From the NCBI GenBank assembly GCA_964636655.1, contig CAZWTK010000005.1, positions 16,524 to 80,523 of the forward strand: a DNA stretch of 64,000 nt, in the 5' to 3' direction. Below the pieces are notes generated by a model. It was given only the letters and a program-made list of their open reading frames with translations. It was not told the origin of the DNA and made no database searches. The DNA comes from Fen-549 sp964636655. Lineage in GTDB: Bacteria > Actinomycetota > Thermoleophilia > Gaiellales > Gaiellaceae. This document shows positions 27,878 to 37,348 of this stretch, piece by piece. Numbering within the stretch: position 1 is the first letter of the stretch; each line of letters begins with the position of its first letter. A program made the translations under genes and the position numbers.

Positions 27878-28840
27878 GTGGCTGGAATGAGTTACGAGGC
27901 TGCCGGGGTTTCGCTGGCCAAGGCCGAGGAGATCGTCGAGCGCCTGCGTACGGCGGTCGCGTCCACTCAAACGCGCGCCGCCAGCGGATCGTTCGGCGCC
28001 TTCGCCGGCCTCTACGCGCTCGACGACGCCGGCCCGGCGCAGCGCCTACTCGCCGCCTCGACCGACGGCGTCGGGACGAAGCTGATTCTGCAGCGCGCCA
28101 GCGGGCACCTGCACTGGGGCGGAATGGACCTGGCCGCGCACTGCATCAACGACGTTCTCACCTGTGGCGCCGAGCCGCTCTTCTTCCTCGACTACTTCGC
28201 CGCCGGCAAGATCGAGCTCGGCCTGGTGACCGAGCTGGTGGAAGGCGCGGCGGAGATCTGTCGCGACTCAAACTGCGTGCTCCTGGGCGGCGAGACGGCC
28301 GAGCTTCCCGGAATCTACGCCGAGGGCGAGTTCGACTTTGCGGGCACCTGCGTCGGCCTGGTCGAGCGCAAGCGCCTGATCGACGGGCCCTCTGGCTGCA
28401 AGCCGGGCGACGTCGTGCTCGGCCTGCGCTCTGCCGGTTTGCACGCGAACGGCTTCACTCTCGTACGCAATTTGATCGGCTCGGACGACTACGACGCCGA
28501 GCTACTCCTAGCGCCCACTCTCTGCTACCTGGACGACGTACGCAAACTGCGTGAGCGAGCCGACGTCCACGCGCTGGCTCACATCACCGGCGGCGGCATT
28601 CCCGGCAACCTGGCCCGCGTGCTTCCGCCCGGCGTCGGAGCGCGCATCGAGACCGACTCCTGGCAGCGCGGCGCCGTCTACGACTGGGTCAGCGAGAAGG
28701 GCGTCGGCGAAGAGGAGCAGCGGCGCGTCTTCAACCTCGGCATCGGCTACTGCGTCGTCATCCCGGAAGCCGACGTCAGCCCGGACGATCTCGTGATCGG
28801 AAGGCTGGAGCAGGGCGCCCAAGGAGTGCAGTTCGCTTGA
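27878..28840 (+). CDS. purM: Phosphoribosylformylglycinamidine cyclo-ligase (AIR synthetase)
   Basis: Closes the imidazole ring, FGAM to AIR, with ATP. 320 residues from the GTG at 27878. Family motifs include SYEAAGVSLAKAEEIV, ASTDGVGTKLIL, HCINDVLTCGAEPLFFLDYFA, LLGGETAELPG and HITGGGIPGNLARVLP. It heads purM-purN-purH, in which each gene overlaps the next by four bases. Confidence 0.97.
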   Translation: MAGMSYEAAGVSLAKAEEIVERLRTAVASTQTRAASGSFGAFAGLYALDDAGPAQRLLAASTDGVGTKLILQRASGHLHWGGMDLAAHCINDVLTCGAEPLFFLDYFAAGKIELGLVTELVEGAAEICRDSNCVLLGGETAELPGIYAEGEFDFAGTCVGLVERKRLIDGPSGCKPGDVVLGLRSAGLHANGFTLVRNLIGSDDYDAELLLAPTLCYLDDVRKLRERADVHALAHITGGGIPGNLARVLPPGVGARIETDSWQRGAVYDWVSEKGVGEEEQRRVFNLGIGYCVVIPEADVSPDDLVIGRLEQGAQGVQFA

Positions 28841-29421
28841 TCGGCGTTCTCGTCTCGGGCTCTGGCACCAACCTGCAGGCCCTGATCGACGCCGAGTTGC
28901 CAATCGCCTGTGTCGGCTCGAACAAGCCGGGGGTGATGGGGCTGGAGCGAGCGGCGAAGGCAGGAGTCGAGACCGCGGTGTTCGAGCTCGAGAACTACTC
29001 CGACCGCCCCGCCCGCGACACGGCGCTGGCCGAATGGCTAGATGGCCGTGGCGCCGAGTGGGTGGTGCTGGCCGGCTACATGCACGTACTCACGCCCGCC
29101 TTTCTAGGCCGCTTCCCCAGGCGCGTCATCAACCTGCATCCGGCGCTCCTTCCGTCCTTCCCGGGCGCTCATGCCATCGACGATGCGCTGGCCTATGGAG
29201 TCCGCTGGACGGGGGTTTCCGTCCACTTCGTCGACGAGGGCGTCGACACCGGACCGGTCATCTTGCAGGAGCCGGTCGAGGTTCTCGACGACGACACCAG
29301 CGAGACTCTGGCCGAGCGAATCCATGCCGTCGAGCATCGCTTGCTGCCCCAAGCCGTTCGGCTCTGTCTTGACGGGCGAGTACGGTTGCGGGAGAGTTCC
29401 CGTCGAGTGGTGATCACATGA
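28837..29421 (+). CDS. purN: Phosphoribosylglycinamide formyltransferase
   Basis: Transfers formyl from 10-formyl-THF to GAR. 194 residues from a TTG that overlaps the purM stop (TTGA). LVSGSGTNLQALID at the N terminus, RVINLHPALLPSFPG with the catalytic Asn-His, and SVHFVDEGVDTGPVILQ with the catalytic Asp are all intact. The formate-dependent alternative PurT is not in the window. Confidence 0.96.
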   Translation: MIGVLVSGSGTNLQALIDAELPIACVGSNKPGVMGLERAAKAGVETAVFELENYSDRPARDTALAEWLDGRGAEWVVLAGYMHVLTPAFLGRFPRRVINLHPALLPSFPGAHAIDDALAYGVRWTGVSVHFVDEGVDTGPVILQEPVEVLDDDTSETLAERIHAVEHRLLPQAVRLCLDGRVRLRESSRRVVIT

Positions 29422-30953
29422 CCAAACGCGCGCTCATCTCCGTTTACGACAAAAACGGGCTGGAGGAGTTCGCGCACGGGCTCGTCGATCTGGGCTGGGA
29501 ACTGACCGGCAGCGGCGATACGACCGAAGCGCTCAGGTCGTTCGGGCTCAATGTTGCGAGCGCCGAGGAAACGACCAAATCGTCCGAGAAGCTCACCGGT
29601 CGCTTCAAGACACTGCACCCGGCCATCCATGCCGCTATCCTCGCCCGCCGCGACCGAGAAGACGACATAGCCACGCTGAGCGAGAACTCCATCGAGCCGT
29701 TCGACCTCGTCTGCGTCAACTTTTATCCCTTCGCCAAGGTCGTTGCTCGCTACGGCGTGCGCGAAGAGGACGCCGTCGAGATGATCGACGTGGCCGGACC
29801 GACGCTCGCCCGCGCGGCGGCGAAGAACTACCCCCACGTCGCGGTCGTATCACGAACCGACCAGTACGGCTTGGTCCTGGACGAGCTACGCCAGTCGGAC
29901 GAGCTCTCCGAGGCGACCCACCGACAGCTCGCCGGCGATGCCTTCGCCACCACCGCCGCCTACGAATCGGCTATCGCGGCCTGGTTCGCCGACCGCGAAG
30001 CCTTCCCCGAGACGATGACCACCACCCTGGTCAAGGTACTCGACCTGCCCTACGGCGAGAATCCGCACCAGCGCGGCGCTCTCTACGCCGAGGCCTACGG
30101 CCGCCGCCACCTGCTCTCGCGCGTCGAGCAGCTGCACGGGCGCGAGCTGACGTTCAACAACCTCAACGACCTTTCCACGGCGCGGCTGATCATCGACGAG
30201 TTCACCCTGCCGGCCTGCGTGATCGTCAAGCAGGCCAATCCCTGCGGGGTCGCGATCGGCGCCTCGCCGGAAGAGGCCTTCATCAGAGCGCTCTCGGCCG
30301 ACCCCTCATCGGCCTACGGAGGGGTGGTAATACTCAACCGGCCGATCTCCGCCGAGCTCGGCAAGCTGCTCTCCGAGCAGTTCATCGAAGTCCTCTTCGC
30401 GCCGGCTTACGCGCAGAAGGCAATCGACGCTCTGCGCGAGCTCGAGACGCGCGTGCTCACGCACTACGAGCGCCGTCGTGGCGACCCGGGCGAGAAGGAC
30501 TACAAGCGAGTGCTCGGCGGCCTATTGGCGCAGGACCGCGATTGGGGCCTGGAGGATCGCTCGGGCATGGAGGTCGTATGCGGCGAGATCAGCGAGGAGG
30601 CCTGGGACGACCTGCTCTTCGCCTGGAAGGTCGTCAAGCACGTGACCTCCAACGGTGTCGTGATCGCGAAAGGCCTGCAGACGATCGGCATCTGCGGCGG
30701 CCAGCCCAGCCGGCTCGACGCGACCAAGGTGGCGCTCGAGCGGGCGCGCGAGAACGGCCACGACCTGAGCGAAGCCTCACTCGCCTCGGACGCCCTTTTC
30801 CCCTCCTCGGATATTCCCAAGCTGGCACTCGAGGCGGGAATCAGGCACATCGTCCAGCCGGGCGGATCGAAGGGCGACCGCGAGTCGATCGAGGCCGTGA
30901 ACGAGACCGGCGGCGCGATGGTCTTCACCCACCGGCGCCACCTCAAGCACTGA
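29418..30953 (+). CDS. purH: Bifunctional AICAR transformylase / IMP cyclohydrolase
   Basis: Catalyses the last two steps to IMP. 511 residues, ATGA overlap with purN. The N-terminal IMP cyclohydrolase domain has ALISVYDKNGLEEFA, KTLHPAIHAAILARR and VNFYPFAK; the C-terminal transformylase has PYGENPHQRGALY, NNLNDLSTARLI, CVIVKQANPCGVA with the Lys-His type active site, and the ending GIRHIVQPGGSKGD. Full length and ungapped. Confidence 0.97.
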   Translation: MTKRALISVYDKNGLEEFAHGLVDLGWELTGSGDTTEALRSFGLNVASAEETTKSSEKLTGRFKTLHPAIHAAILARRDREDDIATLSENSIEPFDLVCVNFYPFAKVVARYGVREEDAVEMIDVAGPTLARAAAKNYPHVAVVSRTDQYGLVLDELRQSDELSEATHRQLAGDAFATTAAYESAIAAWFADREAFPETMTTTLVKVLDLPYGENPHQRGALYAEAYGRRHLLSRVEQLHGRELTFNNLNDLSTARLIIDEFTLPACVIVKQANPCGVAIGASPEEAFIRALSADPSSAYGGVVILNRPISAELGKLLSEQFIEVLFAPAYAQKAIDALRELETRVLTHYERRRGDPGEKDYKRVLGGLLAQDRDWGLEDRSGMEVVCGEISEEAWDDLLFAWKVVKHVTSNGVVIAKGLQTIGICGGQPSRLDATKVALERARENGHDLSEASLASDALFPSSDIPKLALEAGIRHIVQPGGSKGDRESIEAVNETGGAMVFTHRRHLKH

Positions 30954-31009
30954 ACCGGCGGCCGCTCGGGGCGGTCCGCGAAAGCGAGTTCCTTGGCTAA
31001 TATCTAGCT

Positions 31010-31112
31010 GTCCCCAGGAGGGGAGTATCCCGACTCGGGCTCTGTCGTCAGGACGGCCGCAAGGCCCGGTGGAGCCGGCCCCGCAAGGGCGAGGGAGAGA
31101 CCTCCCGACACC
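31010..31112 (+). promoter_or_regulatory. yybP-ykoY-like (manganese) riboswitch candidate upstream of htpX
   Basis: GGAGG (31017-31021) followed directly by GGAGTA pairs with CCTCC (31101-31105), which is preceded by GAGA. That is the P1/L-arm layout of the yybP-ykoY class: a 5' GGGGAGUA strand facing a 3' GAGACC strand. Two further G+C-rich stems lie between. The htpX ribosome site (31127-31131) is close behind, which would allow translational control. The element class is known to bind Mn2+; assignment here is by eye. Confidence 0.6.
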
Positions 31113-31142
31113 GACGAGACACAACCGGAGGTCACGAAAGCA

Positions 31143-32000
31143 ATGATCGGTTTCACGACTCGCCTCAGAACCTGGCTCCTCATCGCGGCTCTATCGGGCC
31201 TGCTCGTCGCGATCGGCTTCCTGCTCGGTGGAAGCTACATCTACCTCTTCCTCGGCCTGGCCGTGGTGATGAACTTCTTCGGCTACTTCTTCTCCGACAA
31301 GGTTGCGCTCGCATCGAGTCGCGCTCAACCAATCGCGGAGGCGCAGGCGCCCGACCTCTACGCGGATATCCGCGAGCTGACGCAGCGCGCCGGTCTTCCG
31401 ATGCCGCGCATCTACATGACCCCCTCGCAGCAGCCGAACGCCTTCGCCACGGGACGCAACCCGGCGCACGCGGCGGTCGCCGTCACTCAGGGACTCGTTC
31501 AGCTGATGCCGCGCGAGCAGGTCAAGGGCGTGCTCGCCCACGAGCTGTCGCACGTGAAGAACCGCGACATCCTCGTAGCCTCGATCGCGGCGATGATCGG
31601 GTCGGTCATCACCTGGCTCAGCTACATGTTCCTGTTCTTCGGCGGCGGCAACAGAGACAGCAACTCTCCGGTCGGTGCGATCGGAGCGCTCGCAGCGCTG
31701 ATCGTCGGGCCGCTCGCGGCGACGCTGCTGCAACTGGGCATCTCGCGCCAGCGGGAGTATCTGGCCGACGCAAGCGGCGCCAGGTTGCTCGGACACGCCG
31801 CCCCGCTCGCAGACGCGCTCGAGTCGCTAGAACGGGCTAGTAAGGCGATCCCAATGCAGGTCAATCCGGCGACCGAGTCCCTCTACATCATGAACCCGCT
31901 CAGCGCTCGCGGCATGTCGAAGCTCTTCTCGACGCACCCGCCGATCGAGGAGCGCGTTCGCCGCCTGCGCGCAATGGATACCGCCGGTAGCCTCGCCTAA
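31143..32000 (+). CDS. htpX: HtpX-type M48 membrane metalloprotease
   Basis: 285 residues. Two N-terminal membrane helices (about 11-50), a zinc site HELSHVKNRD with the catalytic Glu, two further helices, and a third zinc-ligand region EYLADASGARL; the ending STHPPIEERVRRLRAM is typical of HtpX. It degrades misfolded or damaged membrane proteins. GGAGG lies 11 bases before the ATG, and the 130-base leader carries a yybP-ykoY-like element. Confidence 0.93.
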   Translation: MIGFTTRLRTWLLIAALSGLLVAIGFLLGGSYIYLFLGLAVVMNFFGYFFSDKVALASSRAQPIAEAQAPDLYADIRELTQRAGLPMPRIYMTPSQQPNAFATGRNPAHAAVAVTQGLVQLMPREQVKGVLAHELSHVKNRDILVASIAAMIGSVITWLSYMFLFFGGGNRDSNSPVGAIGALAALIVGPLAATLLQLGISRQREYLADASGARLLGHAAPLADALESLERASKAIPMQVNPATESLYIMNPLSARGMSKLFSTHPPIEERVRRLRAMDTAGSLA

Positions 32001-32120
32001 AAGTCGCCGTTCTCGCCATGCCTAGTGCCTCGCCGCGCCGCTCGAAGTCGCGCTCGTGAACGGCAGCTGCTAAACCTCGGCTCCCCAATACGGGGGATGC
32101 GCGGTACCCCGATTCCAAAC

Positions 32121-34781
32121 ATGATCGGTTTCGTGACCGCGCTTCCCCGGCGGTGTTATCCCTTCTGCGGCGTTTTTCTCGGCGCCCTTGCGTCCCTGCT
32201 CGCACTGCTCTGGCCGGGAGGCGACGTGCCCGTTCTCGTCGCTGGATTAGCCTGCTCCGCAGCGATTCTGCTGGCGATCCGGGTCGATTTCACCAAGGCG
32301 GGGGCAGCCTGGTACCTACTCGCGGTGGGGGCGCTGCTCGTCGCGCTGGGTGCCGCCGCCAACGCGCCGGCCCAGACGCTCGGCTTCGGCGACATCCTCT
32401 TTGCGGCCGGACTCCTGACGCTGGCCGGGGGGATCGCTTTGCTGGTCGTGGCCAGAGCGAGCGACGGCGATTGGGGCAGCGTGATCGACACCGCCGCCGC
32501 GACCGCCGCCGCGGCTCTGATGATCTGGGTGACGCTGCTTGCTCCGAAACTCGATGCGGGCTCGACGGCCACCGGTGTCGAGGCCGCGGCCTTCCTCTAC
32601 TGCCTGGGCCTGCTGGCACTCTTCGCTCTCACGACTCGGCTCGCGCTCGGCTTGCGTGCCTGGACGCTCCCGGCGGCCCTGCTCTGCCTCGCGGTGAGCG
32701 CCCTGATCGCCCTGGCCGCTACCGCGACCGCCGTCCGTCTCGGCGATCTCTCGAATGCCGCCTGGGCGGTACGGATCGAGCAGGTGATCGCCTTCGCGCT
32801 TCTGGCCGCTTGCGCGCTGCACCCGGGCATGCGCAAGCTCGGAGTCGTCGCATCCGAGAGCAAGCAGGAACTGACTCCGAGTCGCCTGGCCCTGTTGACG
32901 ACGGCCGCCATGACGGCTCCACTGGTTCTCTTCGTACAGAACGCCCGCGGCGCAAAGCAGCTCGACGTACTCGCCACCGTCGTCTGCTCCATCGCCGTTG
33001 TCGCTTTGGTGATCACGCGGCTGGCGGGCCTCGTCCTGCGCCAACAGCGCGCGACCCGACGCGAGCTCGTGCTACGCCGCGCGATGCGAAGTCTCGCCTC
33101 GGCCAGCGAGCACGACCGAGTCTGCACGGCGATCGTCGAGGCCGCTACCGCCATCGCCGGCGAGCACGGACGTGTCAGGGCGAGCCTCCTGCTCGGCTCC
33201 GGACGGAGCACGCTCGAGTTCGCCACCAGCGGCGAGCCGATCTCCGGTCGAAGGCAGGAGTCTTCAACCCCGTTGACACTCCAGGAAGACCGCATCGGCG
33301 AGCTGGTCTTGGAGAGCTCCAAGCCGCTGACAGACGAGACCCAGTCGGCGCTCAAGAGCCTCTCCTCGCAGGCTGTGCTGGCGCTCGAGAGTCTGCAGCG
33401 AACCAAGGACCTGCTCGAAGAGAGGCGCGAGCTCGAGACCGAGCTCCAGCGCCGCTCTCACCTCGACCCGCTTACGGCGCTTCCGAATCGCTCCTACTTC
33501 CTCGAGCGCACAGAGGCGGCTCTGGACAAGATCCACCGCAGCGACGAGCCGGTCTCGGTGATGATCGTCAACCTCGACGACTTCAAGACGGTCAACGACA
33601 CGCTCGGGCACGTCGCCGGCGACGAGCTTCTCCGCGCCGTCTCCGATCGTCTGATCGCATCCATCCGTACCGACGACACCTGCGCCCGGCTGGGCAGTGA
33701 CGAGTGGGCCGTGCTGATCGAGGAGAGCCCACCGGAGTCGCCTGCTGCCGTCGCCGAGCGAATCATGACCGGGCTTGAACGTTCCTTTCTCTTGCTCGGA
33801 CGGCACGAGGTGTTCGTGCACGCGTCGATCGGTAGCGCCACCGTGGCGCCCGGTGAAGAGGCCGAGGCCGAGGACGCGGCGGAACTGCTCCGTAACGCCG
33901 AGGTGGCCATGTTCCACGCCAAGCGTCACGGGCGCACCGGCTTCGAGGTCTTCGAGCCGGCGATGCGGGCTGCCGTTGCCGAGCGCCTGGCGCTCAAGGC
34001 CGAGCTCGAACGCGCCGTGGTCGCCAGCGAGTTCGTCATCCACTACCAACCGATCGTGATGCTCGACAGCGGCGACATCTGTGGAGTCGAGGCGCTCGTC
34101 CGCTGGAACCATCCCGAGCGCGGTCTGATCCCTCCCTTCCACTTCATCCCGCTGGCCGAGGAGACCGGACTGATCGTTCCGCTCGGCCGCTTCGTCTTGA
34201 ACGAGGCGCTCCGCCAGGGACGCGAGTGGCAGGAGCTGACGGGCCAGGCCGAACTCGTGATGTCGATCAACCTCTCGGGGCGGCAGCTCGATCACAGCAC
34301 GCTCGTCGGCGACGTCGCCCAGGCGCTCGAGCAGACGGGGATAGATCCCCAGACCGTGATCCTCGAGATCACCGAGACGGCGCTGATGGAAGACGTCGAA
34401 GCCGCGATCGGGCGCCTGAACGAGCTCAAGACGCTCGGGATTCAGATGGCGATCGACGACTTCGGTACCGGCTACTCCTCGCTTCAGTACCTGCGCCAGT
34501 TCCCGGCCGACATCATCAAGGTCGCCAAGCCCTTCGTCGACGGCGTGGTTGCAGCCGGCTCGGACGAGTACCGAATCGCCGATGCGATCGTGCGTCTGGG
34601 TGAGACGTTCGGCCTGCGCGCGCTGGCAGAGGGAATCGAGTTGCCCGAGCAGCGCGCGATGCTGCGCGACCTGCGCTGCGAGCTGGGCCAGGGCTACCTC
34701 TTCTCGAGGCCTCTCGCGCCGCCCGAGATCGAAACGCTACTGCTGATGCCCGACACCGCGGCGTTCGCCTCGCTGCAGTAG
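32121..34781 (+). CDS. Membrane GGDEF-EAL protein, probable c-di-GMP phosphodiesterase
   Basis: About 886 residues from ATG 32121 (ATG 32097 and a start at 32025 are alternatives). Roughly ten N-terminal membrane segments (to about 300) are followed by a GAF-like segment, a GGDEF domain and an EAL domain. The GGDEF signature is degenerate (LGSDEWAVL), so cyclase activity is doubtful. The EAL domain keeps its catalytic residues: GVEALVRW, INLSGRQL, EITETALM, DDFGTGYSSLQYL, IKVAKPFV, LAEGIE and QGYLFSRPL. It most likely hydrolyses c-di-GMP, with the GGDEF domain acting as a GTP sensor. Confidence 0.93.
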   Translation: MIGFVTALPRRCYPFCGVFLGALASLLALLWPGGDVPVLVAGLACSAAILLAIRVDFTKAGAAWYLLAVGALLVALGAAANAPAQTLGFGDILFAAGLLTLAGGIALLVVARASDGDWGSVIDTAAATAAAALMIWVTLLAPKLDAGSTATGVEAAAFLYCLGLLALFALTTRLALGLRAWTLPAALLCLAVSALIALAATATAVRLGDLSNAAWAVRIEQVIAFALLAACALHPGMRKLGVVASESKQELTPSRLALLTTAAMTAPLVLFVQNARGAKQLDVLATVVCSIAVVALVITRLAGLVLRQQRATRRELVLRRAMRSLASASEHDRVCTAIVEAATAIAGEHGRVRASLLLGSGRSTLEFATSGEPISGRRQESSTPLTLQEDRIGELVLESSKPLTDETQSALKSLSSQAVLALESLQRTKDLLEERRELETELQRRSHLDPLTALPNRSYFLERTEAALDKIHRSDEPVSVMIVNLDDFKTVNDTLGHVAGDELLRAVSDRLIASIRTDDTCARLGSDEWAVLIEESPPESPAAVAERIMTGLERSFLLLGRHEVFVHASIGSATVAPGEEAEAEDAAELLRNAEVAMFHAKRHGRTGFEVFEPAMRAAVAERLALKAELERAVVASEFVIHYQPIVMLDSGDICGVEALVRWNHPERGLIPPFHFIPLAEETGLIVPLGRFVLNEALRQGREWQELTGQAELVMSINLSGRQLDHSTLVGDVAQALEQTGIDPQTVILEITETALMEDVEAAIGRLNELKTLGIQMAIDDFGTGYSSLQYLRQFPADIIKVAKPFVDGVVAAGSDEYRIADAIVRLGETFGLRALAEGIELPEQRAMLRDLRCELGQGYLFSRPLAPPEIETLLLMPDTAAFASLQ

Positions 34782-34793
34782 CTTCGACCGGCT

Positions 34794-35279
34794 CTAGCGG
34801 CGAACACCCACGTACTCGAAGCGAAGCGGCCGCACGATGCCACGCTCGATCACCCAGCGCTCGAGCACCAGGCTCGGCTCACCCTCGAGGTACTGGTAAA
34901 GAGCCGGCTGCCACTGGAAGAGTTTCTCCTCGAAGCGCTGGTGCAACTCGTAACGAAGCTCGTGATGCGTCAGCACGCCGGTGAAGGCCTCCTGGAACCA
35001 CCAGTACTTGAAGGCCTCGATCGTCTGGTGCGCATCGGGACCTCCGGCCGTGGCCAGCGCTCGCCGCTGCATGTAGAACCAGTCGGCGGTCGAGTCGTCG
35101 AGCATGTCCCAGGCCAGCCCGCCCACGACCAGCACGGCCGGCGGCAACGCCATCTTGAACACCTCGTCGACGGCGGTGAGGGGATCGAAGCCCGGCCGGA
35201 GCGCGTCCTCGATCACGGCGGCGTGGTACGGAGGGCTGTCAGCGACAGTGTAGCCGGCCGAATAAGCAACTCCGATCAC
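34794..35279 (-). CDS. Hypothetical protein rich in aromatic residues
   Basis: 161 residues at most, start uncertain (GTG at 35279). No family recognised. A hydrophobic stretch (MALPPAVLVVGGLAWDML) precedes an acidic, aromatic helical region (ADWFYMQ, FKYWWFQEAF, HHELRYELHQRFEEKLFQWQP). It is convergent with the GGDEF-EAL gene, 12 bases between stops, and divergent from the MBL hydrolase. Confidence 0.6.
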   Translation of the reverse strand: MIGVAYSAGYTVADSPPYHAAVIEDALRPGFDPLTAVDEVFKMALPPAVLVVGGLAWDMLDDSTADWFYMQRRALATAGGPDAHQTIEAFKYWWFQEAFTGVLTHHELRYELHQRFEEKLFQWQPALYQYLEGEPSLVLERWVIERGIVRPLRFEYVGVRR

Positions 35280-35422
35280 GCCTTGGCCACCCCATACGCG
35301 AACGCGCGCAGGTGGAGCCGGCAGTCGGGTAATTGCAAACTCGGGAAAGTCGATGGCTGCATTCTGGACGTTTGCTCAGACCTCAGTGCCGGTTAAGGGT
35401 GAGTGCAAGCACGAAGAGCGAC

Positions 35423-35428
35423 TAGCAT
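35423..35428 (+). promoter_or_regulatory. Putative -10 box (TAGCAT) of the MBL hydrolase gene
   Basis: TAGCAT followed by 8 bases and the ATG at 35437, with no Shine-Dalgarno in the spacer, as at purB. Confidence 0.5.
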
Positions 35429-35436
35429 CGGAGCGC

Positions 35437-36282
35437 ATGTTCGAGCTTCTCGACCTCCATTTCCTCGGCGAAGAGCAGCTGTTTTGCACCTACCTGCTCG
35501 ATCTCGACGACGGTTTCGCGCTCGTCGATCCGGGGCCGGCAACAACTCTCTCGACGCTCGAATCCAGGCTCGCCGAGCTAGACGTCACGGTCGCCGAGCT
35601 CCGTCACCTGCTGATCACCCACATTCACTTCGACCACGCCGGCGCCTGTGGCACGCTTGTCGCGGCCAACCCTCGTCTGCGCGTGCACGTCTCCGAGCGA
35701 GGCGCCCCCCACCTCATCCGCCCCGAGCGACTCGAGCGGAGCGCGAGGCGACTCTACGGCGACATGTTCGACGTGCTCTGGGGAACGGTCCAGCCGGTGC
35801 CGGCCGAGAACATCGAGGTCGTCGGCGAGCACGTCGTCGGCCTGGAGTGCTTCGCGGCTCCGGGTCACGCAGTTCATCACGTCTGTTTCATGAACGAGGA
35901 AGGGACGCTGTTTACGGGCGACACCGTCGGGGTTCGCTGGCCGCCGAGCCAGTACGTTCTTCCGGCGACGCCTCCACCCGACGTCGACCTCGAGGCCTGG
36001 CACGCGAGCCTGGACGAGATCGAGCAACGCGTGCCCGAAGCACTGGCGCTACCGCACTTCGGCCTCGTCGCCGAGCCGGAGGAGCACCTTCGCGTTTTTC
36101 GGCGCCGGCTGATGCTCTGGGCCGAGATCGTTCGGCGCGGAGCGAGCGCGCGGGAGTTCGTTGACGAGGTGAGCCGCGACATCGACGCCGAGACCGCCAA
36201 GTTCTCCGAGCTCACCGATCTGCTCAGGCACTCCTACCTCGGACTCAAGCGTTACTGGAACTCGGTCGCCGAAGACGGCTGA
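35437..36282 (+). CDS. Metallo-beta-lactamase-fold hydrolase
   Basis: 281 residues. The metal motif is THIHFDHAG near residue 65, with PGHAVHHVCF and LFTGDTVG supplying the third His and the bridging Asp, and ALPHFG the final His. The C-terminal 60 residues are helical. These features fit glyoxalase II-like MBL enzymes whose substrate cannot be told from sequence. The frame is open to 35353, but homology and the TAGCAT box 8 bases upstream point to ATG 35437. Confidence 0.9.
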   Translation: MFELLDLHFLGEEQLFCTYLLDLDDGFALVDPGPATTLSTLESRLAELDVTVAELRHLLITHIHFDHAGACGTLVAANPRLRVHVSERGAPHLIRPERLERSARRLYGDMFDVLWGTVQPVPAENIEVVGEHVVGLECFAAPGHAVHHVCFMNEEGTLFTGDTVGVRWPPSQYVLPATPPPDVDLEAWHASLDEIEQRVPEALALPHFGLVAEPEEHLRVFRRRLMLWAEIVRRGASAREFVDEVSRDIDAETAKFSELTDLLRHSYLGLKRYWNSVAEDG

Positions 36283-36312
36283 GCGCGAACTTCGCAGTCT
36301 GATCGGCCGTCT

Positions 36313-37347
36313 CTAGCGAGCGATAGCTTTCTCGTAGGCAGAGACGTAGTTGGCCACCATCCGCTCGGGCGCGAAGTGCTCCTCGACGTAGCGTCTGCAC
36401 ACCCAGGGGTCGACCTCACTGGCCTTCTCGATCGCGCCGGCCATCTCGCGATAGTCGTCGACGATGATGCTGCCGGATTCCGCGGTGATGACCTCCGGCA
36501 CGGCTCCGTAGCGCGTGGCGATGACGGGCGTCCCGCAGGCCATCGACTCGATCGGAACCAGCCCGAACGGCTCCTCCCATTCGATCGGGAAGAGGGTCAC
36601 GCGCGCGTGCTGTAACAGCTCGACCTTCTCGCCGTGATTGACCTCGCCCAGGTACTCGATCTGTTCGTCCAGGTGTGGCTCGACCAGCTCCGTGAAGTAC
36701 ACCTTCTCCTCTGGATCCTGCATCTTGCCCGCGATCTTGAGCGGAAGCCCCATCTCCCTGGCGATCGCGATGGCACGGTGGGCGCCCTTGTCGGGATTCA
36801 TCCTGCCCAGGAAGAACAGGTAATCGCCCTTGTGCGGCTGGCACGGGTAGACCGAGAGATCGAGCGCGTTCGGGCAGTTGGCGATCCAGGGCAGGTCGGG
36901 TTTGGGCTTGCGCTGATTCATCGAGATCGAGATAAGACCGACCTTCGGCGCCACGCGGGCAATCTGCTCGTAGACCGTCGGCGCGATCGGGCCGTCGAGC
37001 GGACCGTGCAGGGTGTGTACGGCCGGCGTCTCGACCAGACCGGCGAACGCCGCGGCCGGCAGGCCCGAGTGATCGTTGATGATGTCGAACTCGGCGGCGC
37101 GCTCGAAACATGCGAGCGCGTGGTGCATCTCGGGAATCGAGCGCCCGATCTGCAGGCTCGGTGCCTCGTCGTAGACCGAGAACAGCTTCGCCTTGGTGCG
37201 AGAGTCGCCGGAGGCGAAGAGCGTCACGTCGTAGCCGGCGCCGACGAGCGAGTCGGCCAGAAGCGACACGACCCACTCGATCCCGCCGTATCCATCCGGG
37301 GGCACCCGAAACCAGACGGGAGAGATAAGAGCGATGCGCAGTGACAT
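36313..37347 (-). CDS. Glycosyltransferase family 4
   Basis: 344 residues, GT-B fold. The N-terminal acceptor domain has ALISPVWFRVPPDGYGGIEW and the donor domain has FLGRMNPDKGAHRAIAIA, FPIEWEEPFGLVPIESMACGTPVIA with the EX7E motif, and GAVPEVI. Retaining transferase that adds a sugar from an activated donor; acceptor unknown. The ATG follows the stop of the small upstream gene by one base. This is the first gene of the surface-glycan region. Confidence 0.92.
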   Translation of the reverse strand: MSLRIALISPVWFRVPPDGYGGIEWVVSLLADSLVGAGYDVTLFASGDSRTKAKLFSVYDEAPSLQIGRSIPEMHHALACFERAAEFDIINDHSGLPAAAFAGLVETPAVHTLHGPLDGPIAPTVYEQIARVAPKVGLISISMNQRKPKPDLPWIANCPNALDLSVYPCQPHKGDYLFFLGRMNPDKGAHRAIAIAREMGLPLKIAGKMQDPEEKVYFTELVEPHLDEQIEYLGEVNHGEKVELLQHARVTLFPIEWEEPFGLVPIESMACGTPVIATRYGAVPEVITAESGSIIVDDYREMAGAIEKASEVDPWVCRRYVEEHFAPERMVANYVSAYEKAIAR

Positions 37348-37348
37348 T

